A stretch of DNA of 5,705 nucleotides from Candidatus Pelagibacter sp. (lineage in GTDB: Bacteria > Pseudomonadota > Alphaproteobacteria > Pelagibacterales > Pelagibacteraceae): contig JAOIRP010000029.1 in NCBI GenBank assembly GCA_028221385.1, positions 1 to 5,705 of the forward strand. The letters are read 5' to 3'. This document shows, one piece after another, positions 1-5,705 of this stretch (the first letter of the stretch is position 1; every line of letters begins with the position of its first letter). Below the pieces are notes generated by a model. It searched no databases and was not told the origin of the DNA. It was given only the letters and a program-made list of their open reading frames with translations. The position numbers and the translations under genes are program-made.

Positions 1-254
1 CTGGTTTAATTGCTTTACTTCTTAATATTGTAATGATGATTGTAGGATTTTATGTTGCCAAATTTTTTGCATCTGGAGTTGCACAACGAAGATGTATATC
101 ATTAGAGTGTGGCTTGCAAAATGGTACTTTAGCAGTATTTGTTTCAACTCAATTATTTGATGAAATGATTTATATTGTACCTACAGCAGCTTATGCATTA
201 ATAATGATGATAACATCTTTAATTTTTGTCTATATCGTAAGAAAGACTAGCTAA
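1..254 (+). CDS. Bile acid:sodium symporter (BASS) family transporter, C-terminal end (5' truncated by window)
   Basis: The frame is open from the left edge (first full codon at base 3) to TAA at 252-254, giving 83 visible residues; the start lies outside. The peptide has two hydrophobic segments, one before residue Glu (codon 105-107) and one at the C-terminus (ending YIVRKTS). Between them is the motif ECGLQNGTLA. In BASS proteins such as the Neisseria ASBT homologue, the corresponding E-x-G-x-Q-N stretch is the broken helix whose Glu and Gln ligate sodium; both are present here (Gln codon 117-119). The protein should be an inner-membrane, sodium-coupled importer of an organic anion. The substrate cannot be told, because BASS members carry bile acids, keto acids, pantoate and others. 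It converges on the minus-strand regulator with only 3 bases between the stop codons. Family assignment is firm; substrate unknown. Confidence 0.85.
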   Translation, partial: GLIALLLNIVMMIVGFYVAKFFASGVAQRRCISLECGLQNGTLAVFVSTQLFDEMIYIVPTAAYALIMMITSLIFVYIVRKTS

Positions 255-257
255 GAT

Positions 258-1232
258 TTATTTAAAGTTTTGGTAAATATTTAAATTATAAATATTTGAA
301 GCAAATTTTGATAAATTTGAAAGAGTTTCATTTTGTATATTTATTTTCTTCTTTTGATGAAAGCCTGTTGAAACATAAAGTTTTTTTTTATCCATTTTTA
401 AAAAATTATTTTTAACCAAACTGTTTAATTTTCTAATGACTGTTGCTCTTGGTATGCCTGAAATATCTGAAATTGACATAGCATTAACACCTGTTAAGCC
501 CTCATGTCCTTGAAAGATAAATCTATCTAAATAATACTCCTTACTCATACTGCTATTATCATTTCTACTTGCATTAATAACTTGATTTACTATGCAAACA
601 CCCCAAACATGAAAGGTCTCTAAATCACCATGCATTTTTTTATGATTTAATAACATTGGTATCTGCATATCATAATATAGTTTCCAAACATGTGAAAAAT
701 ATTCTTTAATTATTTTTGTTATTTCTTCAGTAGAAAATGTTTTTGATAATATTTTTTTTTCACAAAGTATTTTTGAAAAAGTTGCAAAGAAACGTGATAT
801 TCTTTTAATTGTATTTGTGGGCTGAACATTCGGCCAAGTACCATTATCGACAACAATCTTTTTATTAAATCTCTTAATATGACCAATTTCTTCTAATTCT
901 TTAATTTTTCTTCTAGCTGTTTCTTTCGGTATATTAAGATTTTTTGCTATATCCATTATATTATATTTTTCTATTTCAATCTGCTTTTGATCATAAAATT
1001 CATCATAGGTTAATCTTACAAAATTTTTTGAATAAAATTCAAATGTCCTAGATAATAAATGTGCAATAATCATAAACTTTTCATAGTCTTTAAAGGTCTG
1101 ATAGATACCATTTATCCATTCCAGTTGTAGAGGCATCCAAATAGAACCAATCGATGAATAGTTATCTTCCAATGTTTTATAAATATCTTCGAAATGAACT
1201 TGTTCTTTAAAGTTAGGAATACTACGTGGCAT
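258..1232 (-). CDS. Putative transcriptional regulator with two tandem winged helix-turn-helix domains
   Basis: I do not recognise a named family. Residue numbers count from the longer GTG start at 1271. The first winged helix lies at about 103-143 (MDIAKNLNIPKETARRKIKE, then a K-rich wing). The second is at about 263-303 (MSISDISGIPRATVIRKLNS, then a wing KKKLYV). They align without gaps at an offset of 159, and the preceding helical segments (38-70 and 192-224) align at an offset of 154, sharing Q49/Q203, D62/D216, E64/E218 and F66/F220. The protein is therefore two ~150-residue modules from an old duplication. No signal peptide or membrane segment is seen. I prefer the ATG at 1232 (residue 14): the GTG start would place codons 1-8 inside a direct repeat that looks like a DNA site. 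Neither start has a Shine-Dalgarno. The gene is divergent from the small membrane protein gene. Likely role: DNA-binding regulator, possibly autoregulatory; ligand unknown. Confidence 0.72.
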   Translation of the reverse strand: MPRSIPNFKEQVHFEDIYKTLEDNYSSIGSIWMPLQLEWINGIYQTFKDYEKFMIIAHLLSRTFEFYSKNFVRLTYDEFYDQKQIEIEKYNIMDIAKNLNIPKETARRKIKELEEIGHIKRFNKKIVVDNGTWPNVQPTNTIKRISRFFATFSKILCEKKILSKTFSTEEITKIIKEYFSHVWKLYYDMQIPMLLNHKKMHGDLETFHVWGVCIVNQVINASRNDNSSMSKEYYLDRFIFQGHEGLTGVNAMSISDISGIPRATVIRKLNSLVKNNFLKMDKKKLYVSTGFHQKKKINIQNETLSNLSKFASNIYNLNIYQNFK

Positions 1233-1248
1233 AAGTTTATAAATTTCA

Positions 1249-1270
1249 AAGTTTGTACCCAAAATGAACA
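1249..1270. repeat. Direct repeat copy 1, candidate operator
   Basis: On the plus strand this reads AAGTTT, then GT, then ACCCA, AAA, TGAACA. It matches copy 2 at 1282-1302 in all 17 bases of the three blocks AAGTTT, ACCCA and TGAACA. The copies differ in a central AAA/TTT triplet and in the short linker (GT versus A). It lies just upstream of the ATG at 1232 of the tandem winged-helix gene and overlaps the alternative GTG start at 1269-1271. The role as a protein binding site is inferred from its position and duplication. Confidence 0.55.
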
Positions 1271-1277
1271 CTCAAGT

Positions 1278-1317
1278 AAACAAGTTTAACCCATTTTGAA
1301 CATTGGTTAAATTGTTT
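1278..1317. promoter_or_regulatory. Inverted repeat in the divergent control region (operator or leader stem-loop)
   Basis: The left arm AAACAAGTTTAACC (1278-1291) pairs with the right arm GGTTAAATTGTTT (1305-1317) over 13 base pairs with one bulged G at 1284; the loop is 13 bases. The right arm runs into six T (1315-1320). In double-stranded DNA this is a good candidate operator for the neighbouring regulator. As plus-strand RNA it would resemble a weak, A+U-rich intrinsic terminator or attenuator ahead of the gene at 1347. A possible -35-like TTGAAC lies at 1296-1301 with a poor -10-like TATGTA at 1320-1325, but I cannot place either promoter with confidence. Confidence 0.5.
1282..1302. repeat. 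Direct repeat copy 2, candidate operator
   Basis: Second copy of the repeat: AAGTTT, A, ACCCA, TTT, TGAACA. The TGAACA blocks of the two copies start 32 bases apart (1265 and 1297), close to three turns of B-DNA, so a protein bound to both would sit on one face. The copy lies inside the inverted repeat at 1278-1317. A much weaker third resemblance (TGTAC-GAAAATGA) is at 1322-1334 and is not called. Confidence 0.55.
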
Positions 1318-1346
1318 TTTATGTACGAAAATGATTTATTATTCTC

Positions 1347-1568
1347 ATGAGCGCAGAAAAACTAGTTAGAACAGATACTCAAAATCTTGCACAAGCTTCT
1401 TTAGCGACCCCTAAAGAAACTGTAAATAAGTTCCCTGGTAGAGTTGATATTAATGATTTGCTAGCTAGAGTCAGGGAAGAAAAAAAGAAAGAAAACAAAA
1501 TTAACTTAGTTTTCTTTAGTTTATTTGCGTCACTTATCTTTGTTGTTGGGTTAATTTTATCTTTTTAG
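1347..1568 (+). CDS. Small single-pass membrane protein of unknown function
   Basis: A 73-residue protein from ATG at 1347 to TAG at 1566-1568; no earlier in-frame start is plausible and no Shine-Dalgarno is visible. Residues 1-31 are polar and probably disordered. Residues 32-51 (RVDINDLLARVREEKKKENK) look like a charged amphipathic helix. Residues 52-73 form one hydrophobic segment reaching the C-terminus. By the positive-inside rule the lysine-rich side should stay in the cytoplasm, giving a tail-anchored, N-in protein. There is no signal peptide or known catalytic motif. The compositional pattern (charged helix then clean membrane segment) and the fit between its neighbours argue that it is a real gene. 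It is divergent from the tandem winged-helix regulator, whose candidate operators lie in its upstream region, and convergent with the ETF-QO gene 17 bases away. Function unknown. Confidence 0.72.
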   Translation: MSAEKLVRTDTQNLAQASLATPKETVNKFPGRVDINDLLARVREEKKKENKINLVFFSLFASLIFVVGLILSF

Positions 1569-1585
1569 TTAATAAAATTTAATTT

Positions 1586-3205
1586 TTACATATTTCCATA
1601 TTTTGGACCACCACTACCTTCGGGTGTAACCCATGTAATATTTTGAGAAGGTTCTTTAATATCGCAAGTTTTGCAATGAATGCAATTTTGAGAGTTGATC
1701 ACAAATTTATTTACATCATTTTCTTTTTGAACTTCATAAACACCTGCTGGACAATACCTTTGAGCAGGTTCATCAAATTTTTCTAAAGTGTAATTAATTG
1801 GTAAATTTGGATCCTTAAGTTTTAAATGCACTGGTTGATTATCCGCATGATTAGTGCCTGTTAAATAAACTGAACTTGTCTTATCAAAAGTAATTATATT
1901 ATCAGGTTTGGGATAATCTATTTTTGGCATTTCATTTACAGGTTTTAAAGTTTCATGATCTGCATGTTTGTGCTTAAGCGTAAAAGGTAATTTACCTCTA
2001 AATAAAATTTGATCTATTCCTGTAAATATTATTCCAAGGATCAAGCCCCAACTAAAACTTGGTTTAACGTTTCTAGCTCTATGCAGTTCATCATAAACCC
2101 AACTTTTTTTAAATTTGTTTTCATAAACTGATAAATCTTTTTTTTCTTTAATGCTTTCAAATATTGTTTCTGCTGCAATCATCCCACTTTTCATTGCAGT
2201 GTGTGATCCTTTAATTTTTGGCATATTTAATGTTCCCGCATCACAACCAACAAGTAACGCACCTGGCATAAACATTTTAGGTAAACTTTGTATTCCACCC
2301 TCTATCAACGCTCTTGCACCATACGAAATTCTTTTTCCACCTTCTATTATTTTTTTTATTGATGGATGTGTTTTAAATCTTTGAAATTCATCAAATGGTG
2401 AAAGATGTGGGTTTTTATAATCAAGGCCAATTACATATCCTAAAAAGACTTGTTTATTTTCAGCATGATAGATAAAGCTTCCACCGTAGGTATTATTATC
2501 TAACGGCCATCCTGCTGTATGCATTACCATCCCCTCTTCATGATTTTGCTCATTAATTTCCCAAATCTCTTTAAAACCTATTCCATATTGTTGTGGGTTT
2601 TTATCTTTTGATAAATCAAATTTTTCAATTAATTCTTTTCCAAGATGTCCTCTGCACCCCTCAGCAAAAACTGTAACTTTTCCTAATAATTCTATACCTG
2701 GTTCATAGCTATCTTTTTTATTTCCCTCTTTATCAATACCCATATCTTGTGTGGCGACACCTTTAACTGAACCATCTTCATTATATAAAATTTCACTAGC
2801 AGGGAACCCAGGAAATATTTCTACACCTAAAGCTTCAGCTTGTTCTGCAAGCCATCTACATAAATTAGCTAAACTTATTATATAATTATTATGATTTTGT
2901 TGAACAGATGGTAGTAGCCATGTTGGCCAACTCAAAGATGATTTTTTTCCTAAAAATAAAAATTTTTCTTTTGAAACTTTTGTTTTAATTGGAGAGTTTA
3001 AATCTTTCCAATTTGGTAATAGCTCATCTAACGCTCTTGTTTCAAAAACATTTCCACTTAAAATATGAGCCCCGATTTCAGAAGCTTTTTCTAATAAACA
3101 AACATTTAATTCGGGATCTAATTGTTTAAGTTTAATTGCCGTAGACAGTCCTGACGGACCACCGCCAACGATTACCACATCATAATCCATTGCTTCTCTA
3201 GGCAT
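1586..3205 (-). CDS. Electron transfer flavoprotein-ubiquinone oxidoreductase (ETF-QO)
   Basis: A 539-residue protein, near the usual family length, that takes electrons from reduced ETF and passes them to ubiquinone at the inner membrane. The Rossmann FAD motif VVIVGGGPSG is at 10-19, followed by GAHILSGNVFETRAL at 45-59. Other family blocks are FAEGCRGHLGKELIEKF (180-196), YGIGFKEIWEI (207-217), HTAGWPLDNNTYGGSFIYH (229-247) and the second FAD segment VGCDAGTLNMPKIKGSHTA (319-337). A hydrophobic stretch at about 385-402 fits the shallow membrane insertion of the family. The [4Fe-4S] ligands are Cys485, Cys508, Cys511 and Cys514, the same C...CxxCxxC pattern as the mitochondrial enzyme. The first Met is favoured because the REAMDYDVV lead-in resembles other bacterial homologues; Met6 (ATG at 3188-3190) is an alternative. 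It is the last gene of the operon, 22 bases after etfA. All key residues seem intact. Confidence 0.97.
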   Translation of the reverse strand: MPREAMDYDVVIVGGGPSGLSTAIKLKQLDPELNVCLLEKASEIGAHILSGNVFETRALDELLPNWKDLNSPIKTKVSKEKFLFLGKKSSLSWPTWLLPSVQQNHNNYIISLANLCRWLAEQAEALGVEIFPGFPASEILYNEDGSVKGVATQDMGIDKEGNKKDSYEPGIELLGKVTVFAEGCRGHLGKELIEKFDLSKDKNPQQYGIGFKEIWEINEQNHEEGMVMHTAGWPLDNNTYGGSFIYHAENKQVFLGYVIGLDYKNPHLSPFDEFQRFKTHPSIKKIIEGGKRISYGARALIEGGIQSLPKMFMPGALLVGCDAGTLNMPKIKGSHTAMKSGMIAAETIFESIKEKKDLSVYENKFKKSWVYDELHRARNVKPSFSWGLILGIIFTGIDQILFRGKLPFTLKHKHADHETLKPVNEMPKIDYPKPDNIITFDKTSSVYLTGTNHADNQPVHLKLKDPNLPINYTLEKFDEPAQRYCPAGVYEVQKENDVNKFVINSQNCIHCKTCDIKEPSQNITWVTPEGSGGPKYGNM

Positions 3206-3227
3206 ATCTTGATTTTTACAGTACTGA

Positions 3228-4181
3228 TTATTTTTGTATACTATTTAATTTATTCAATTCTTCTAAGAATTGGGGTAACGCCTCAAATAAATCAGCTTCT
3301 AGACCATAGTCTGCGACACTAAATATTGGTGCTTCTCCATCTTTATTTATAGCAACAATTATTTTACTTTCTTTCATTCCAGCAAGATGCTGAATTGCAC
3401 CTGAAATTCCAACAGCAATATATAAATCTGGAACTACAACTTTTCCTGTTTGACCAACTTGATGCTCATTACTAATATAACCAGCATCAACTGCTGCTCT
3501 TGAAGCTCCAATTGCAGCATTTAATTTATCTGCAATATCAGTTATCAATTTAAAATTTTCTCCATTTTGCATTCCTCTTCCCCCTGAAACTACAACTCTA
3601 GCTGTTCCAAGTTCTGGTCTATCTGATTTAACCTCTTCTCTTTTAACAAATTTTGATAATTTAAATTCTTCTGTTGCTTCAATTTTTTCTACTGGAGCAG
3701 ATCCACCAGATGTTTCACAAGCTTCAAATGATGTTGGTCTAATTGTTATACATTTTTTTGCATCAGTGCTTTTCACTGTTGCAAATGCATTTCCGGCATA
3801 AATCGGTCTTAAAAACGTATCTACTGAGATTACTTTAATAATATCACTCACCTGAGATATATCTAGCTTTGCTGCAATTCTTGGCATTAAATTCTTACCA
3901 AACGTATTTGCTGAACTGACTATATGAGAATAATTTTCAGAAGTTTTTATAACTAGTGGTGCGTAATTTTCAGCTAAATAATTTTCATAATATGCTGCTT
4001 CAGCATGTAATACTTTTTTAACAGCTGGTATTTCAGATAATAACTTAGCAACATCTCCACAGTTATTACCTATTAGTAAAACGTGCACATCTGTGTCAAT
4101 TTGAGATGCTGCTGTAATTGCATTTAATGTAAATGGTCTTACTTCTTTATTGTTGTGTTCTGCTATTAATAAAACTGACAT
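3228..4181 (-). CDS. etfA: Electron transfer flavoprotein subunit alpha
   Basis: A 317-residue large subunit of the soluble ETF heterodimer, the carrier between flavin dehydrogenases and ETF-QO. The N-terminal domain (about 1-190) begins [10 protein letters not shown]. The C-terminal FAD domain (about 195-317) carries SGGRGMQNGENF (199-210), GASRAAVDAGY (225-235), QVGQTGKVV (241-249), ISGAIQHLAGMK (259-270), VAINKD (276-281) and VADYGLEADLFEALP (289-303). By alignment from memory with human ETFA, Arg228, Thr245 and His265 correspond to FAD-contacting Arg249, Thr266 and His286, so the flavin site looks complete. The ATG (4179-4181) shares its A with the TAA of etfB (TAATG), which implies translational coupling; a GAGG-like site (plus-strand cctc at 4195-4198) is rather far, 13 bases upstream. 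The sequence is of the mitochondrial/alphaproteobacterial type, not the FixB or bifurcating type. Confidence 0.97.
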   Translation of the reverse strand: MSVLLIAEHNNKEVRPFTLNAITAASQIDTDVHVLLIGNNCGDVAKLLSEIPAVKKVLHAEAAYYENYLAENYAPLVIKTSENYSHIVSSANTFGKNLMPRIAAKLDISQVSDIIKVISVDTFLRPIYAGNAFATVKSTDAKKCITIRPTSFEACETSGGSAPVEKIEATEEFKLSKFVKREEVKSDRPELGTARVVVSGGRGMQNGENFKLITDIADKLNAAIGASRAAVDAGYISNEHQVGQTGKVVVPDLYIAVGISGAIQHLAGMKESKIIVAINKDGEAPIFSVADYGLEADLFEALPQFLEELNKLNSIQK

Positions 4182-4930
4182 TATATTACTTTTGCCTCGT
4201 TTTTAAGTTTACTAACTAGTTCGGCAACACTTGCAACTTTGATTCCTGCTTTTCTTTTAGGTGGTTCTTCAACCTTAATTTGTTGTACCCTAGGTGTCAT
4301 ATCAATTCCCAGATCTGATGCGCTTAAAATTTCTAAGGGTTTTTTTTTAGCCTTCATTATATTTGGTAATGAAGCATATCTTGGTTCATTTAATCTTAAA
4401 TCACATGTCACAATTGATGGAATATTAACCTCAATTGTTTCTAAACCTTCATCTACTTCTCTTGTAACTTCTAAAATTTTATCTTTAATTTCAATTTTTG
4501 AGGCAAAAGTTGCTTGCGGCCAATTTAATAAAGCACTTAACATTTGCCCAGTTTGGTTACAGTCATCATCTATTGCCTGCTTGCCCATAAATACTAAATC
4601 TGGTTTTTCTTTATCTACAATTTTTTGTAATGCTTTTGCCACAGCTAGTGGTTCAATTGTTCCCTCTGCTTTGATTAAAATACCTCTATCTGCGCCAACT
4701 GCTAATGCTTTTCTTACTGTTTCTTGTGACTTTTCTTCACCTACAGTAACGGCAATAATTTCTGTTGCTTTACCTGCTTCCTTAATTTTTACAGCTTCTT
4801 CAATAGCATTATCATCTGGGGGATTACTTGACATTTTAACATTGTCTGTGACAACACCAGTCCCATCCTCTTTAACTCTGATTTGAACGTTGTAATCAAT
4901 TACTCTTTTTACAGCTACTAATATTTTCAT
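4181..4930 (-). CDS. etfB: Electron transfer flavoprotein subunit beta
   Basis: A 249-residue small subunit of ETF, which binds a structural AMP and carries the loop that docks on partner dehydrogenases. Evidence: [20 protein letters not shown] (1-20), GADRGI (79-84), [15 protein letters not shown] (116-130), the family signature region from about 160 to 184 ([29 protein letters not shown]), and the recognition loop [15 protein letters not shown] (184-198). Leu188 matches the docking leucine (Leu195) of human ETFB, and Lys193 and Lys196 lie at or near the positions methylated in mitochondria. One oddity is [11 protein letters not shown] at 36-46, where the usual pattern is NPF-x-E-I-A-x-EEA. 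The ATG at 4928-4930 overlaps the TAA of the upstream dehydrogenase gene by one base (TAATG). A weak GAGAG ribosome binding site (4935-4939 on the complement) sits four bases before the ATG. Confidence 0.97.
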   Translation of the reverse strand: MKILVAVKRVIDYNVQIRVKEDGTGVVTDNVKMSSNPPDDNAIEEAVKIKEAGKATEIIAVTVGEEKSQETVRKALAVGADRGILIKAEGTIEPLAVAKALQKIVDKEKPDLVFMGKQAIDDDCNQTGQMLSALLNWPQATFASKIEIKDKILEVTREVDEGLETIEVNIPSIVTCDLRLNEPRYASLPNIMKAKKKPLEILSASDLGIDMTPRVQQIKVEEPPKRKAGIKVASVAELVSKLKNEAKVI

Positions 4931-5705
4931 TATGCTCTCAATAAATTATTTTCTGGATCATATGGACTCTCATCCAAGATAGTAGCATCGTACATTTTAC
5001 CAAGAATATCAATTTTCAATTTTTGTCCTGTTGTCGCAATCTCAGGCTTAACCATGCCTAAAGCTATTGATTTGTCTAATCTAAACCCAAAGTCTCCACC
5101 TGTTGCTCTTCCAACAACTTTTCCATCATTGTAAATTGGATTATTTCCTAAAACATCAGCATCATCTACTTTGTGAATTTCCATAGTTACTAATTTATTT
5201 TCAAATCCTTTTTCTCTCCACTTATTAAGAGCATCTAAACCAATAAATTTACCCTTGTTCGGATGAATAAATCTATCTAAACCGGATTCATATGGTGAAT
5301 ACTCAATTGATAATTCAGTTCCAACAAGTTTGTAAGACTTTTCAAGTCTCAAACTATTCATTGCTCTAATACCGTAAGGTTTAAGACCTAAATCTTTACC
5401 TGCAGCCATCAGTTTATCAAATATATGGTTTTGATATTCAATTGGGTGATGAAGTTCCCAGCCAAGTTCTCCCACAAAATTTACTCTCATTGCATTTACT
5501 GGAGCGTTTCCAATATCTACATTTTTTGCACTCAACCATTTAAAGTTTTCATTAGAAAAATCATCTCTAGAAACTCTTGTCATTAATTCTCTTGCTTTTG
5601 GACCTGAGACAACAAGCACGCCCATGCTGTTAGTTAAATTTTCAAATTGAACACTACCATCTGTTGGCATCCATTTGTGTATCCAATCATGGTCTAGCCT
5701 TTGGT
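4930..5705 (-). CDS. Dimethylglycine/sarcosine dehydrogenase-type oxidoreductase, C-terminal folate domain (5' truncated by window)
   Basis: The frame is open from the right edge through 5670 to TAA at 4930-4932, about 257 visible residues. The Met codon at 5670 is internal: the codons before it ([11 protein letters not shown]) continue the family sequence. The visible part is the GcvT-like folate-binding half: [14 protein letters not shown], then [14 protein letters not shown] with the conserved GELGWE, then [14 protein letters not shown] and ESGLDRFI. These are followed by the linker [17 protein letters not shown] and a C-terminal barrel ending [13 protein letters not shown]. In the family an N-terminal FAD/DAO domain oxidises the N-methyl group and this half makes 5,10-methylene-tetrahydrofolate. 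The linked ETF genes supply the electron acceptor. The substrate (dimethylglycine, sarcosine or a relative) cannot be fixed without the missing N-terminus. A stand-alone GcvT or DMSP demethylase is less likely, given the RLEKSYK and ESPYDPEN blocks and the ETF linkage. Confidence 0.88.
   Translation of the reverse strand, partial: QRLDHDWIHKWMPTDGSVQFENLTNSMGVLVVSGPKARELMTRVSRDDFSNENFKWLSAKNVDIGNAPVNAMRVNFVGELGWELHHPIEYQNHIFDKLMAAGKDLGLKPYGIRAMNSLRLEKSYKLVGTELSIEYSPYESGLDRFIHPNKGKFIGLDALNKWREKGFENKLVTMEIHKVDDADVLGNNPIYNDGKVVGRATGGDFGFRLDKSIALGMVKPEIATTGQKLKIDILGKMYDATILDESPYDPENNLLRA

Noticed and set aside
258..1302. Tandem winged-helix protein plus iteron-like repeats as a plasmid replication initiator and origin
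   Set aside because: There are only two repeats, no Rep family motif or DnaA box was seen, and the flanking genes are ordinary chromosomal metabolic and transport genes.
1574..1586. Palindrome AAAATT-T-AATTTT in the gap between the convergent genes at 1568 and 1586, a possible two-way terminator
   Set aside because: The stem is only A-T pairs with almost no loop, so it would be unstable, and such strings are expected by chance in DNA this rich in A+T.
2151..2384. A 77-codon open frame on the plus strand opposite the ETF-QO gene
   Set aside because: It lies wholly antisense within a conserved FAD segment of ETF-QO and has no motif of its own.
3219..3226. Perfect 8-bp palindrome CAGTACTG between etfA and the ETF-QO gene
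   Set aside because: It is too short to call a terminator or operator, has no T-tract, and sits in a 22-base gap inside an operon; chance occurrence is likely.
4239..4886. A 215-codon open frame on the plus strand opposite etfB
   Set aside because: It is antisense to a strongly conserved etfB gene, its translation has the Ser/Ile/Leu-rich look of a complementary-strand artefact, and no start signal or family motif is seen.
4930..5670. Treating the Met codon at 5668-5670 as the start of a stand-alone GcvT-like protein
   Set aside because: The frame stays open to the window edge and the upstream codons encode conserved family sequence, so the Met is internal to a longer dehydrogenase.

Overview
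The window looks like chromosomal DNA from a streamlined, A+T-rich alphaproteobacterium, most likely of the SAR11/Pelagibacterales type. This is inferred from the low G+C by eye, gaps of 0 to about 110 bases between genes, few clear Shine-Dalgarno sites, and mitochondrial-like ETF and ETF-ubiquinone oxidoreductase proteins next to a dimethylglycine/sarcosine dehydrogenase-type enzyme. No rRNA, tRNA, CRISPR, insertion sequence or phage gene was seen, and no gene-free stretch exceeds 300 bases.

Layout: (a) 1-254, plus strand: the 3' end of a bile acid:sodium symporter (BASS) family transporter. (b) 258-1232 (or 1271), minus strand, convergent with the transporter and 3 bases from it: an unrecognised DNA-binding protein with two winged helix-turn-helix domains that look like an internal duplication. 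(c) 1233-1346: a divergent control region holding two copies of a ~21-22 bp direct repeat and an overlapping, near-perfect 13-bp inverted repeat. (d) 1347-1568, plus strand: a 73-residue protein with a single C-terminal membrane segment, function unknown. (e) 1586-5705, minus strand: a tight operon, read from high to low coordinates, of a DMGDH/SARDH-type dehydrogenase (C-terminal part only), etfB, etfA and ETF-ubiquinone oxidoreductase. Its first three genes are joined by one-base TAATG stop/start overlaps.

The operon forms a complete electron route. The methylamine dehydrogenase should oxidise an N-methyl group, with its folate domain capturing the one-carbon unit as methylene-tetrahydrofolate. 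Electrons then pass to the EtfAB heterodimer and, through the FAD and [4Fe-4S] cluster of ETF-QO, to ubiquinone. The operon promoter lies beyond the right edge.

The least explained part is the regulator and its control region. A protein made of two related winged-helix modules sits beside two direct repeats spaced about three helical turns apart, one of which overlaps the longer possible start of the regulator itself. The simplest reading is an autoregulated repressor or activator that also controls the divergent small membrane protein. Its ligand and wider regulon cannot be read from this window.
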